From positions 4,774,001 to 4,838,000 of the forward strand of contig NC_063068.1 of the NCBI RefSeq assembly GCF_022605165.1: a stretch of DNA of 64,000 nt, in the 5' to 3' direction. Of this stretch, positions 33,081-43,999 are shown piece by piece. A program made the translations under genes and the position numbers. Below the pieces are notes generated by a model. It did not search any database. It was not told the origin of the DNA and saw only the letters and a program-made list of their open reading frames with translations. The first letter of the stretch is position 1. Every line of letters starts with the position of its first letter. The stretch is from Purpureocillium takamizusanense (taxonomy: Eukaryota; Ascomycota; Sordariomycetes; Hypocreales; Ophiocordycipitaceae).

Positions 33081-35869
33081 ACTACTAAGGTAGGTACCTG
33101 GTATACAAAGACCCAACTTGCTGCCGTCAATTCACTAACAGATACCTAGTACTTCGTACGGTGTGCGCAGTACAGTGTCAAGTGCGAAGCAGGGCTTTGA
33201 TTTTGTCGGCATACGCTGTCCCCAAACCTGCCCTCGCGCTCTCGACGACACTTGAAGGCAGGGTTAGTACATAATAGAAGCCACGGGGTTCATCGCACTA
33301 CGGCCAGTGTTCCGTGGGTACTAACCCTGCGGGGTACAACTCAGCGCTGTCAACGACCTAACTACCAGAAGTAGGTAGCGCCTTGCCTTCAGCCGGACAC
33401 GACTCCGTACTTTACTACTTTGCACTGTATGAATTGCACTGACGGTATGTGTAATGAATGCACCGATGGGTCTGTAGTAGTTACCTAGTAGTTACCTCGT
33501 TTGCCCCTTTTCGTGAGGTGCCTTGATGAGGTTAGTACCCAACACGTCTACTTAGTACGTCGGTCTCGTCGCTGTTGCCCAAGCTCTCTTTCCAGCACGG
33601 TACGAGACGACGTCCTCCTCTTCCTTTGGGGCGTTTCCTCCTCCACGGCGCTACAGCTTGACTCGCTAAAAGTCCACGATAGATACATGGGAGTGAAAAT
33701 CCAGCTCATTCACTCATGCATGCGACCAAGCGCCTTCTCCACAGTGCTTGCAGATGGCGACGGTTCATGCCGCCGGTTCCTCCTCTTCAGCTCAGGGGGT
33801 ACAAGGAGATTTGGCTCCGTCGCACATGCTAGCCACTATTGATTCACTACCGTGTCACCCATGTCATTGTGCATCGCTCCGAGCGTAGCCCGTCGCGGGC
33901 CTTGCGGAGCCTATTGAGACGCAGGCGGCGGCGGCGGCGGCGGCACGGTCAGAGTCTCCGGCTCACATTCGAGCCAGCAGAAGATATATGTGCATGTATG
34001 TACTGTATGCGCGCTGCAGATGGCTGCCTGGAACCATGATAAGTGTTGGCATCGCCGTCCATGTTACCCCTAAACCTCCTCCCGCCGGGTTGTTGTTGGC
34101 CCCCGCCAACATTGCCGGCAGCGGGCCCGGTGAGCAGAGTTCTCGAACCGTTCCACCAACGTGGGAGAGCCCCAAACAAGGACTTCACGCATGGAGGACG
34201 TTCATACATGTGGAATCGGTGGGCACGCTTGGCATGACCAGGGTGTTGGGCCAAGAACTGCGTCGTCTCTGGCGCAATGACGATGTTGATGTGACGGGAG
34301 CCGCCTTGGCTGACTGGAGGCTGGACCGGTGAGGGCTCGGCCGAGGTTACACGAAGAGCCGGGCGGCACGCCGGCCCTTCCACTTCCCCCTGACCCCCTT
34401 TCCGGAAAACTGGTTGTGCGAGTCGGTGGGCAGCGTTTATGAGACAGTGGCGCTGGGGTCCTCATGTGCCCACGTCCAAGCTTCCCGGCCTTCCAGGTCG
34501 TCATCTCGAGGCGGATGCGTCACGTACCCCGGGACGTAACCATCGCGTCACGGTACGGGCCCCAGTACCTGCGGGTCTCGCTGGGTACCTGCGCTCATGT
34601 ACTGCGAATTCGGCACGACGACGCCACTCTCCCAGGGAGTGTGCGTTGACGATGCGGCTTGGGCTCAGGAGTGCTCCGTACTTGGCCCCCGGCATCGCTT
34701 GTCCATGTGCTATGTCGGCGAAGCAGGGTGACGCGCCCTGTCATATGTACGGAGTAAGGTATGCACCTCGTGACTGGGAGCGGTCGTGTGAGGAGCAAAC
34801 AGCGATATTGGTCGTTCCCAGTCATATATTAGGCACACAGGTGCCCCATATGCAAACCAGCCTCGTCGGACACGACTCAGACGTGGTTGAGCCGTAGTTG
34901 CCTTCATATCCCGAGCCAGCGCCCGTCTCCTCCTAGAACAAAAAACACGCGCGCAGAGGCGACGGGCCTTGAGCCGCCCTTCATAATCCGTCGGCTTGTC
35001 GCCCGGTGCAGTTGCTGGTCTGCTGTCCTGGCAACAAGTTCGCTGCGGCGGCCGAACCATCGTCTCGAGCGTCCGCCGTCCATGGTCCATTTCGTTTCGC
35101 TTGTGCTCCCCCCCTCGTTGCCTTGCTCGTGTAACCCGATCACGACCATGTGACTTTGTGGCTTCAGGGAAGCGGCCGTGCGCTATGCTGTGCCAGCGAG
35201 GGGTTGAGCTTGGGTGTCCCTCAAAGTTAAGACGACGCAAGAGATTGCCGAGATAACCCCTTCTGGAGAGGCACGACTGGAGTCACCAGACCGTCCGCTG
35301 GTGGTGGCTTTGGCCGCATACACGGTCGGTAGGGAGACGTCACCGGATGACGGACTACGTACGTACGATGAGCTTGCTAAGACGTCCCTTGTTGCACAGC
35401 GCGACCACGATTGACATACCCGATACCAAGTAACGTAGTTGCTTGGTGCAGCGCGAACTCGGGCACGAATAGCCAAAATATGAGAGGAACGCAGATGGAG
35501 GGAGAGCTCGCCTCGCTGGGTCGGCCGAACGATCAAGGGCGTGATGCTGCCTCCGTCTGCATTGCCTGGCTGAAGGAGTCAGGACATCATCATCATCATC
35601 GCCACGCAACGTCCACCAGATAACTTATGGAGGCGCCCTCACAACAGCAATGGCAGTCACGGCCGGTCGTTGCCGCCTTGTGCCCAGCCCGCCGTCCCGC
35701 CACTGGCTGAGCAGAACAATCTGGTCTCACGAATGCAGGGCCCCAATCATGTGATCAATCACGACCCCCCCCCCTTATTACGTACCCTCGTCTTTGTTCT
35801 GGCGGTTACGCACGCGTTCAGCCCCGTCCCCAAAGACCCATGCATGCATGTCTCCATGCAGCTGCTGGT

Positions 35870-35920
35870 CGCCGCCGCCGCCGCCGCCGCCGCCTCCTCC
35901 TCCTACTCCTCCTCCTCCAC
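35870..35920. repeat. (CCG)n/(CTC)n trinucleotide repeat
   Basis: CCG units passing into CTC units, about 350 bp upstream of the kinase-like start codon. Confidence 0.85.
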
Positions 35921-36045
35921 GCCGCGGCCCGTGCCACTTGCCTTGCTTTGCGTTGCCCTGGCTGCAGCCCTTTGAACTCGCTACGCCAGGCCCCCGCGAT
36001 TCGACTCTCCTGCTGCTCTGGCCCTCCCCGTGAGGCACCGTCTCC

Positions 36046-36049
<4 letters not shown>

Positions 36050-36089
<40 letters not shown>
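36050..36089. repeat. (GA)n microsatellite
   Basis: GA dinucleotide repeat with one AAAG interruption. It lies about 185 bp upstream of the kinase-like start codon, probably in the 5' UTR. Confidence 0.9.
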
Positions 36090-36090
<1 letters not shown>

Positions 36091-36273
36091 GGAGGGCGAA
36101 GGCGGTTCGAACAAGTGCAGGAACTATGGGACCAGTCCAGAATCGTTGCGTCTGAGCCCGGCCCGACAACGCATGGAGGATCGAGAAACAAATATCACCG
36201 CGCGGCAAGATCCATCCTAAAGCCCCTCCGTTGCGCCGCCTCTGCCCACGAGGCAGAGTCCGGGCCGAGCATC

Positions 36274-37998
36274 ATGGAGTTGAGCCAACAGTCCATTCAC
36301 GACGTCATTCATCCCACCGCCGCCTTCTCTGATGCGGCAGCCAACATCGACGCCGCACTGGCCGCCCCGCCGCTTGACGTTCCTTGGCTGCAGTCGTCGC
36401 TCAATCCAAAGAATCGCATCAACAGTCTGGACGTCCCCGCCCGCCCTCTGTGGCGTATCGACGGTTGTACCGCCTTCGGCACCCAGATTTACGCCATCCC
36501 GCTCTTCGTCGACGTCGTCCGGCCCTATCGAGTCGACGTCTTCATTCCCGAGCCGGCCACCGTGCCTCCGGATCTTCGCAAGGCCCTGGATCTCGACGTG
36601 GCCTTCTACGTCCGTGATGGCTCACGCATCGCCCAGCTGGGCTTCACGCGCCACGTTCTTCGAATCCTCCAACACTGGACCAACACCCTGCAGAATCCAG
36701 CAGACATATACAAGGACCTTCCCTTTGGCTCCAGAATCGTCCTGCACAACCTGCCCAAGAACGTCGCCGACGCACGCATCTCCGTCGCCCCGACGCACTA
36801 CCTGGAGCGCCAGCTGCTCTCGCCATCCGCTCTGCAAAAGTTCTGGGGCAGTGGCCTCAGTCTGCCCCCCATCGTCCAACTCGAGGACGTGGAATACCTG
36901 TCCCAGCTTCATGACAGCGTCTGCCTGGTCAAGATCGACGGCCGCACCTGGATTTTCAAGGCCCTTACCAGCTACACCAAGTACTTGTATCACGAAATGA
37001 GGCAGCTATTGGTCATGCCACCTCATCCCAACATCATTGCCCGCCCGGTCCACCTAGTCACCAAGAGATGCAGCTTCGGGAACAAAGTCGCCGCCGTCGG
37101 GTTCACCGTGGAGAACCACGTCCACGGCAGCCTGCGAGACCTCATTCCGTTCCTCCAGGTGCACGGCAAGGTGTCTCTGGACGACAAGATCAAGTGGTCA
37201 GTTCAACTGGCCTCGGCCCTCGTACATCTTCGAGAAACGGCAGGCATCTTCTACCCAGACCTGCGGCTCGACAACATCGTTCTTTCGGAGTCCTGGGACG
37301 CCGTCATGATCGACTTTGAGCAGCGGGGCGTGTGGTGCGAGTTCGCGGCGCCCGAAGTGAACGCCATCGAGTACGTCCGACTCTTGGCCATTGATGAGGA
37401 CATCGACCCGGACGTCCAAACAAAGTACTCGGCGATACTCGACGAGCTGCTCCCTGGCTGGGAGGACATGGGCGAGGGCGAAGAGTACATTTGGCCCTCG
37501 AAAGGGTACAACGTCCCGTGGTCATGCCTCACGCAGAGGGAGCAGGAGGCCTGCGAGGTCTACATGCTTGGCCGCGTGCTCTGGTGCATCTTCGAGGCGA
37601 GCAGCGCCCCACAGAGGGCCGCTGTGTGGCTGTCGTACCGCTGGGAGCCCCTCGTCGAGTTCCCCGGCTACACGACGACGCCCGAGCCCATCCGGGACCT
37701 CATCGACCGCTGCACCCGCGGCCGGCAGCCCGGGCTGACCAAGTACATCGTCCGCGAGCGCGACCGCCTCATCATGCGCGAGCTCGAGAACACGGGCAAG
37801 TCCACTGCGCAGCAGGTGCGGGAGACGGCTCGCGACTGGTGGGCGGCCGAGATCGAGGCCGCCGAGGCCTGGCTTGGGGCAAGGGCTGACGGTATGGCGA
37901 GGGGCGACTGGAACGAGAACTACTTCGACCGGCCGAGCCTGCAAGAAGTCTACCAGGCTCTCGAGGCTTTTCGCGCCACCAAGAGCACGGTTCCCTGA
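36274..37998 (+). CDS. Divergent protein-kinase-fold protein, fungal-type
   Basis: Single exon of 574 aa from the ATG at 36274; the frame is open upstream to 36115, but that part overlaps the GA-repeat leader and looks non-coding. Residues 1-200 match no domain I know. A kinase-like domain follows: candidate VAIK lysine K229 (WIFKAL), helix-C glutamate E241 (YHEMR), catalytic loop Y327-P-D329-L-R-L-D-N334 in place of HRDLKxxN, D347-F-E349 in place of DFG, and A359-P-E361. A clear glycine-rich loop is missing. The two catalytic aspartates, the lysine and the asparagine are kept, so phosphotransfer is possible, but the HRD His/Arg and the DFG Gly are changed. The C-terminal lobe has the usual late helix ending near residue 565. 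It may be an active atypical kinase or a binding pseudokinase. Function unknown. Confidence 0.8.
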   Translation: MELSQQSIHDVIHPTAAFSDAAANIDAALAAPPLDVPWLQSSLNPKNRINSLDVPARPLWRIDGCTAFGTQIYAIPLFVDVVRPYRVDVFIPEPATVPPDLRKALDLDVAFYVRDGSRIAQLGFTRHVLRILQHWTNTLQNPADIYKDLPFGSRIVLHNLPKNVADARISVAPTHYLERQLLSPSALQKFWGSGLSLPPIVQLEDVEYLSQLHDSVCLVKIDGRTWIFKALTSYTKYLYHEMRQLLVMPPHPNIIARPVHLVTKRCSFGNKVAAVGFTVENHVHGSLRDLIPFLQVHGKVSLDDKIKWSVQLASALVHLRETAGIFYPDLRLDNIVLSESWDAVMIDFEQRGVWCEFAAPEVNAIEYVRLLAIDEDIDPDVQTKYSAILDELLPGWEDMGEGEEYIWPSKGYNVPWSCLTQREQEACEVYMLGRVLWCIFEASSAPQRAAVWLSYRWEPLVEFPGYTTTPEPIRDLIDRCTRGRQPGLTKYIVRERDRLIMRELENTGKSTAQQVRETARDWWAAEIEAAEAWLGARADGMARGDWNENYFDRPSLQEVYQALEAFRATKSTVP

Positions 37999-38552
37999 CT
38001 CTTGGCCCGTTGTCCCTCTCGCCTTTCAGAGAGAGGGGTCGGATATCTGACGTGGCTGTTTCTGGCGGCGGTGCAAAGGGCGAGCCTCTTGGTCGGCACG
38101 TCTCTTTGTGTGTGAGTTGCATAGCGAGCACATGTAGGGCAGGCAAAGACTGTTTCCTCACCGAACGTGGAAATGGAAATGACGTTGTTTCTACCCTTGA
38201 ATGATCCACCACTCTATGGAAAAGGACACGAACCCCACGAACCTCGGCCACTTGTCCTGCAAGCGGCTCTGCCTGTCGAGCAGAGAGAGCTTTCAAGTAT
38301 AACTTTGCGGTGATTCATGAGTGCAGGGGTATGCGGCGGCGAATTGCTTGTGCCCGTTGTATCTTGCAATTCTTGTTTAGCGACGGGAAAGCCGCTTGGA
38401 CGTTCGCATCTGCACACGGCCGGCGCGTGCATCAAAGCAGGGGTGCCTATCGAAGCTTGGCCCCTCCCAGGCCTCCTCCTCCCTCTTGGTATAGAAAAAG
38501 CGATGCAGCCTAGCGGGATTGTTGTGTAGCCTCTCGCTCTGCCACGTCCGGG
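37999..38552. other. Convergent 3' intergenic region
   Basis: About 550 bp between the stops of the kinase-like gene (plus) and the SWIM gene (minus). An inverted GAGAGAGGGG/CCCTCTCGCC element lies just after the kinase-like stop (about 38012-38037) and could form a terminator-like hairpin in RNA. Nothing else was seen. Confidence 0.45.
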
Positions 38553-39959
38553 TCACTTCATCCGTTTGGGCCCTCTCTGCGTCCCTTGCGACCCCTGCGT
38601 GCCCCTTTTCAAACTCGCGCCCGCCGTCGAGGTCCTCAGCCTGGACAGCAAGGTTCGGAGCTTCTCTACGTACGACGCGGGCGCACCGTGCACGCCAATC
38701 TGGTCGTGGAGGGTGTCGAGACGGTGCAGAAACTGGCTCGCGGCCTCGGGAAGGAGACTGAGCTCGTCCAGAACGAAGCCGGTATCGCGGTCGCCGATCA
38801 GACACTGATAGAGGTTTTGGGAGCGGCGCGGCGACTCGCCCTGGCGGACATCGTGGTTACGGTCAACAACCGCCCCGAGGACGTGAACGAGGGCACGAGC
38901 GGCGGAGAGAGCTTCGTGAGGCTCAAGCGGCCGATCGCGAGTATATATTGCTGTGTTGATGAGCTTGACACTCCCGACGAGATGTCGCGCTGCCCAAGCG
39001 ACGTCTGTGGAAGATTCCTCTGAGCATGACGTAGAACAGGCGGCGGTCCTGGTGTCCAATTTGTGCAGAACACGGTCTACTCGTTGATGAATCTTGCGAA
39101 ACGGATCATTAATATGGTCCGTCGGGTGAGACAGCGAGAGAAAGTATTCGAAGAACGGGTGGTTATCGAGGAGCATCCTGAAGATGGTACAGTCGAGGTC
39201 ATGCCTTTTCAACACGCTCCGTCCAGGTCTCGGGTGCGTGAAGATATCCGGCCGAAAGTCCTCCGGCTCGACCTCGTACACAGACGAGAGGAGCTCGCGA
39301 GACTCGATAGCACGGTGTGCGTCCACCTGATCATCCACGTCTGGATCAACAACCGGGCAGTGCAGCGCATCAGCCAGCACGTCGAGATGGCAATCTGCGA
39401 TGGCTTGGAAGGGGTCGCCCATCTCCTCAGCGTAGCCTGCCGTGGTCATTGTCAAGGGTGTCTTGGAGGCGTGGTCGTACGATATCTGCTTGAATACTTG
39501 GTCCATAAGCCAAATGAGGTGCTTGCACGGCGTCTGCTCTTCGCCACATGTGCAAGTCAGATCGGGTGGGCCGCCACTACTGCCGCGAGGCCGGATCCTG
39601 ATCGATCTGGTCACGAGCTCAGTCATTTGGAAGGCGTAGGTGTTGTCGATTCTGCGGCAGCGTTGCAAAGCTATCTTTGGAGGCTCTCTGAAAACGTCAC
39701 GAACAAAGTGACGACTCTGCTCCGGAAGTTCGTCCAGGTTGTAGATTAGGTTAGTTGGAGACTTTGTGAATGCAGCAGTGTCGTCATAGTCGTCGTCGTC
39801 TTCAGAGTAGTCGCCGTCGCTCTCTGCGTCGGAGCTGGAAGCGGATTCGCTCAGGCGGTTGCTGGGGGTTGCTCGAGTTGCCACCCTAGCCTGGGCGCGG
39901 GTTGTTGGAGGCATCTCCGAGAGAGAGAGATTGCTGAGCTCAGAGACCGGTGGAGACAT
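38553..39959 (-). CDS. SWIM-type zinc finger protein
   Basis: Single exon, 468 aa. The SWIM motif CxCx6CxH is at C136-C138-C145-H147 (TCTCGEEQTPCKHLIW), within a context seen in fungal SWIM proteins of unknown role. SWIM domains bind a zinc ion and usually mediate DNA or protein contact. The N-terminal 62 residues are low-complexity and end in an acidic Asp/Glu run. The region from 165 to about 440 is predicted helical by eye and the extreme C-terminus is basic (KRGTQGSQG, GPKRMK), which could be a nuclear signal. An in-frame Met at residue 16 could also serve as start. There is no transposase-like domain, although SWIM also occurs in MULE transposases. Confidence 0.82.
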   Translation of the reverse strand: MSPPVSELSNLSLSEMPPTTRAQARVATRATPSNRLSESASSSDAESDGDYSEDDDDYDDTAAFTKSPTNLIYNLDELPEQSRHFVRDVFREPPKIALQRCRRIDNTYAFQMTELVTRSIRIRPRGSSGGPPDLTCTCGEEQTPCKHLIWLMDQVFKQISYDHASKTPLTMTTAGYAEEMGDPFQAIADCHLDVLADALHCPVVDPDVDDQVDAHRAIESRELLSSVYEVEPEDFRPDIFTHPRPGRSVLKRHDLDCTIFRMLLDNHPFFEYFLSLSHPTDHINDPFRKIHQRVDRVLHKLDTRTAACSTSCSEESSTDVAWAARHLVGSVKLINTAIYTRDRPLEPHEALSAARALVHVLGAVVDRNHDVRQGESPRRSQNLYQCLIGDRDTGFVLDELSLLPEAASQFLHRLDTLHDQIGVHGAPASYVEKLRTLLSRLRTSTAGASLKRGTQGSQGTQRGPKRMK

Positions 39960-42900
39960 TGGGGTTATTTGAGCAAGGCAAGGGACAATTAGACAAGCTC
40001 AGGGCGAGGGCCACGATTTATACGGCACGTTTTGTGTATGCAGTCGTCAACGTGGCTAGGACAGGAAAGTCTTGGACTGCTAACCAAGGCAGACAAGTGA
40101 CACCAGGGCCGAGGCCAGGAGCAGCTTGGCATGCAAATATTTGAACACAGGTGCAGGACAGTCCGAAAGGTGTTGGTTATAGCCCGCGAGGGAGAAAAGA
40201 GTGGGCGGACGGACCGTCAACAAGACGTTGGAGTCCGGCGAGAGCGGACGGAACGTCACGACGGTTCATCACTGGGCCAGAGCCGGCAGTTGATGGGCGC
40301 CGGCGACGTCGTTGGATCCATGTCGGGTTCGCACGACCAAGGCTGCAGCCAACGACCACACGGCCACACGCCCGTGGCTTGGTAGCCAGGCGAGAGCAAC
40401 AAGAGCAATGCCATTACTTGAGCTCTGGCACCTTGAGCAAGGTAAGTGGACAGAAATAGACTCGGCACGTGAGCCGGGGGGGCGGTATCAGTGTGGGTGA
40501 ACAGTATCCGCCCATTGGAGAATTGAGGCTGTGAACATCAACACATGAAAAGCCGATATCACTGTGGAAGCAGTCTGACTCCTGGGGGGCCGCACAGAGA
40601 AACGGGCTGGGATCCGCGCTGCCGAACGCGGTGCCGTGTCGGGCCATGTTGGGACCTGTCTGTCTGGCTCCGACAACGTACTAACTGAGAGTAGACGAAA
40701 CCTTGACAGGACCGGGGCATGACAAGGCAGCGCGGTCGCATGGCGCAGCCGACCGGATCGCCGCCGCCCTGCATAGCGGAGTGCAGGACAAGTGAGGTCA
40801 GCCCTTGGCCCTCAGTCTGGCGACAATGATGATGCCTGGGCCCAAGGGAGAAAAGAGATGGAGGCACACCGGGACGGAATCGGACGCCGCCTCCATGTCT
40901 GCCATGCGCACAAGCGGGGGCTGTGGCCATGGGCCGGGGGTCGCGCTTGACGACGAGGCTCCGGACAAGGCCGGACAAGAGGTGGCTGAAGCTCTTCCAC
41001 CACCTGCAGGGGCAACCAGCCAGGGGACTGCGTGGGCGCTCGCAAGCAACGACTGTCCAACGTAGATGGAAGTCGGTGGTGAGAATACAGTTGTAGTTGT
41101 CAATGGCCCCCGGCCAGGGGTGGCTGTTGGGCCAAGCTCGTCAGCCACGGTGTGGTAAGGTAGGTACTGTACTATACTGACTGCATGCAAGAAGTCCTGT
41201 CGAGTGTGGCAAGGCGTGCGTGCAGTCGGCGGAACACTTGCTCCCACTCCTCGCCTTACTACGGCGTGCAGGCGGGCAAGCAAGCAAGCATCGACTGTTT
41301 GCGGACGTCGGCGTGTCTGCGACGTTGCCTGTCTGCCTCGAGCGCCCCTCTGGCAAAAGCAGATGCTGACCGAGTGCGCCTCGGCCATGGCCGCCGCCGC
41401 AGGGGCCGTCGCGGCCTGGGGCGTCAGCAACACCTTTGAAGAAACATGGAGGGGGTCGAGGAGGAGCCGTCGAGTCGACGTCGTCGCGGAAAAGGCACGG
41501 CGCCAGGGCAGGCAGGGAGGCCAACTGAGCGCGGGGCGGCGGCCGAAGTTGAAGACTGCCTGCGATCATCTCAGAGAAACTCAGTACTACTAAGGTAAAG
41601 TACCCGAGGTACTAACCTTGGGCACTGTACTTGCATGGTGGGGGCGGCTCAGCCACGCTGTCACGGGGGGGCTCCATGCGCTGTTGGGCAGATCAGGGTT
41701 GCGATGCTGCAGCGCCGTGCTGATGAGCGAGCAACCGTGCATGGAAGCCGCTGTCCGCGAGCAGCGATGGAAGGTCGTGTGCTTCCAGATTGCCAGGGGG
41801 TTCCTGCCGACGTTGTGACGACAGGCACCAACTTTAGTAACCTGACTTTAGTACTAGGTAGTGACGTTAGTACCTCGTACGGTACCATACTAACTTGAAG
41901 GTATGGCACTTTGTACCTTACGTACCTAAGTACTTCCTACAGACCAGGAACCACTCTGCGCAGGAAAGCACGGAGGAAATGCAAGTTGCTCTGTCATCCC
42001 TAGTATCTACCTATCTTCAGCAACCTGAGAAGGAAGGCGCGACGCCTCCAGTGTGGCCCCATGATCCCACTGCCACCGACGCCAGCCAGCATCACCTTCT
42101 CTGTCCAGACAGAGTCCCCGCCTATATCACCCAGACAACCTTGCGAGTACTTGCCAGGTGGTACCAAGTGCTCACTCACTGCTCTCAATATGGCGTGTCC
42201 GTCCACGCAGTGGCACTGCGATTGCTACCTTAGCTAAGGTACCCCCCCGAGATATACAACCAAAGTACTGATACCGAGGCGCACCCTATTGCCGCAGCAG
42301 GCAAAGGCTTCCGTCGAGCTGCCATGCAAGTTGGCCTGCCTGCACCGCTTGCTATTCTTGTCGGCCGCTTGCTTCGTGGTAAACCCGTACTTACAAACGG
42401 AGGTCAAAGTTAGATATGCGCAACTTAACCCAGCGACGGCTGTGCGGGGAGGATCCACCTCACCGGGACGGGCGCCGGCCACCACCACCACCACCATTAC
42501 CGCTGCTCTTCTGCACGGCCACCGACGCCGGCCGCTTCTGCGACCACCTCGCCGCACCGCACCGCACGCGCGGTTTTCCCAGGAGGCCACTGTGGCAAGG
42601 CACGGCAAGGCAGGCAGAAACACCACTCCGCCAGACATCCTGCCTGGCCGCCAGATTGGGCCTCCTCCTCCCCCTCCTCTGCTCATGGATTTTGCCTCAT
42701 CACTTGATGCATCGGCACACACATTCTCTCTCTCCCCCTCGGCTTTCTCAATGCTGCCTTCAAGGCTCCAGGATAGCAACTGTACAGCATGGCAAGGCAG
42801 CCTGGCCTCGCCGACGCCGATGCTTGTCGGTCTGAGAAATAGTTACTACGTACTACTGCACAAGACACCTGGCCGTGGCTGGGTCGCAAATGTCCAACGT

Positions 42901-43999
42901 ATGCAAGCTACCAAGAAGCCGTGGTTCGCCTTGCCCAGCCAAGGTCCCTTCGCCGGCATCCTTGCGACTGAGCTCGCCCATGGAACTTGCCGTGTGCATC
43001 CTGGGACAAGCAAGTGTTCCATGTGCTTTCCGAATGCAATGTACCGCCGTCATCTCTGTATTCTACGCCATGCCCCGTAGGCTCGAGCCGTGCCGCATTG
43101 GCATCGAGTCAAACCGTCCATCTTGTCACATGCGTAGCCATATCGCCATCTGCCCACTCGGCAGCTCCGGAACGGACTCGATGCTGCCCGCTAGAGCCTT
43201 CCCAGGCAAGTTGGCGGCCGCCATCCTGCAGCCTCAGCGCCAAAATGTCCTCCTCTTCTCCACCGGGAAAACGTACTTCATCCATCAGGCAACGCTGGAA
43301 AACTATAGCTTCACCATCCGAATCGGCCAGACCGACCTATCAAGCCTTGGGCTACGGTGTGTGCTCGGATTCACACAGGCTTGCCTCCCCAGTTACAATG
43401 TCACCGGCATTATGACAGCCAAGTCGATAGAAACAGTAGTTGAGATTGAACGGCTTTAACCGTAGGTGGTAGCGTTCTTCAGAATCAAACTCAGCGGCAA
43501 GCAAACCCCCGGTTGATTCTCCGAATGATATTAAAACAGTCGCAGAAAAAAAAGAGAGAGAACAAAAAAGCAATTCGTAGTGACTTGACGTATCGTCACA
43601 TTTTCGCAGTTTCCCTTCTCAACCATTGCCACAACGTCGAATGCTCCCTTGGAATGGCGTTCCCATCGACATACTGGCGTCATAACAACAGGGGAGCTGC
43701 GTTGGGAGCCTGGTCCGTTGTACCATCAGACCGAAGCCGCCACCTTGTTAGGAAACAGCCTCGAGGCGGCACGGGGGCATTGCCTAGGCACACGACTTGA
43801 TAGCCGTCTGACTGCCTTCGGCAAAGCGAACTGCCCTCGTGCCGGCATGCCCATTGGTGGCCGTTGGGCCCTGAAGAGGCGGCGTACCCTTTCGTAGAAT
43901 CGTCTTTGAAACCGGCGACGAAGCCTGGCGTGATTCGGAAAACCGGCCTGCAGACGAGGATGACTTGTCTTGCAGGCTGTCCACAGGCCGGTCGGATTG
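39960..43999. other. Gene-poor intergenic region
   Basis: About 4 kb. It contains the SWIM gene promoter, GTAC-palindrome clusters at about 41155-41170, 41585-41620 and 41830-41940, and CCACC repeats near 42478-42500. Overlapping open frames of 80-260 codons look like shadows of GC-rich sequence. One candidate start codon in good context at 43245 opens a 56-codon frame of unknown meaning. No gene is called. Confidence 0.5.
41830..41940. repeat. Dense cluster of GTAC-centred palindromic motifs
   Basis: Within about 110 bp there are repeated AGTAC, GGTACC, GTACC and TACGTAC words, alternating with TTAGTA and ACTAAC. Similar words recur in other spacers of the window. Confidence 0.6.

Larger units (their letters stand above)
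29792..36273. other. Largest gene-free stretch of the window
   Basis: About 6.5 kb between two divergent genes. It contains CCATG repeats (30873-30908), a TC repeat (32534-32555), a dense field of GTAC palindromes (about 33015-33180 and 33250-33500), CCG/CTC repeats (35870-35920) and a GA repeat (36050-36089). A TATA-like TATAAAA lies at about 31433. Open frames of 100-230 codons occur on both strands at once and show no domain or splicing pattern. Non-coding transcripts cannot be excluded. Confidence 0.5.
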
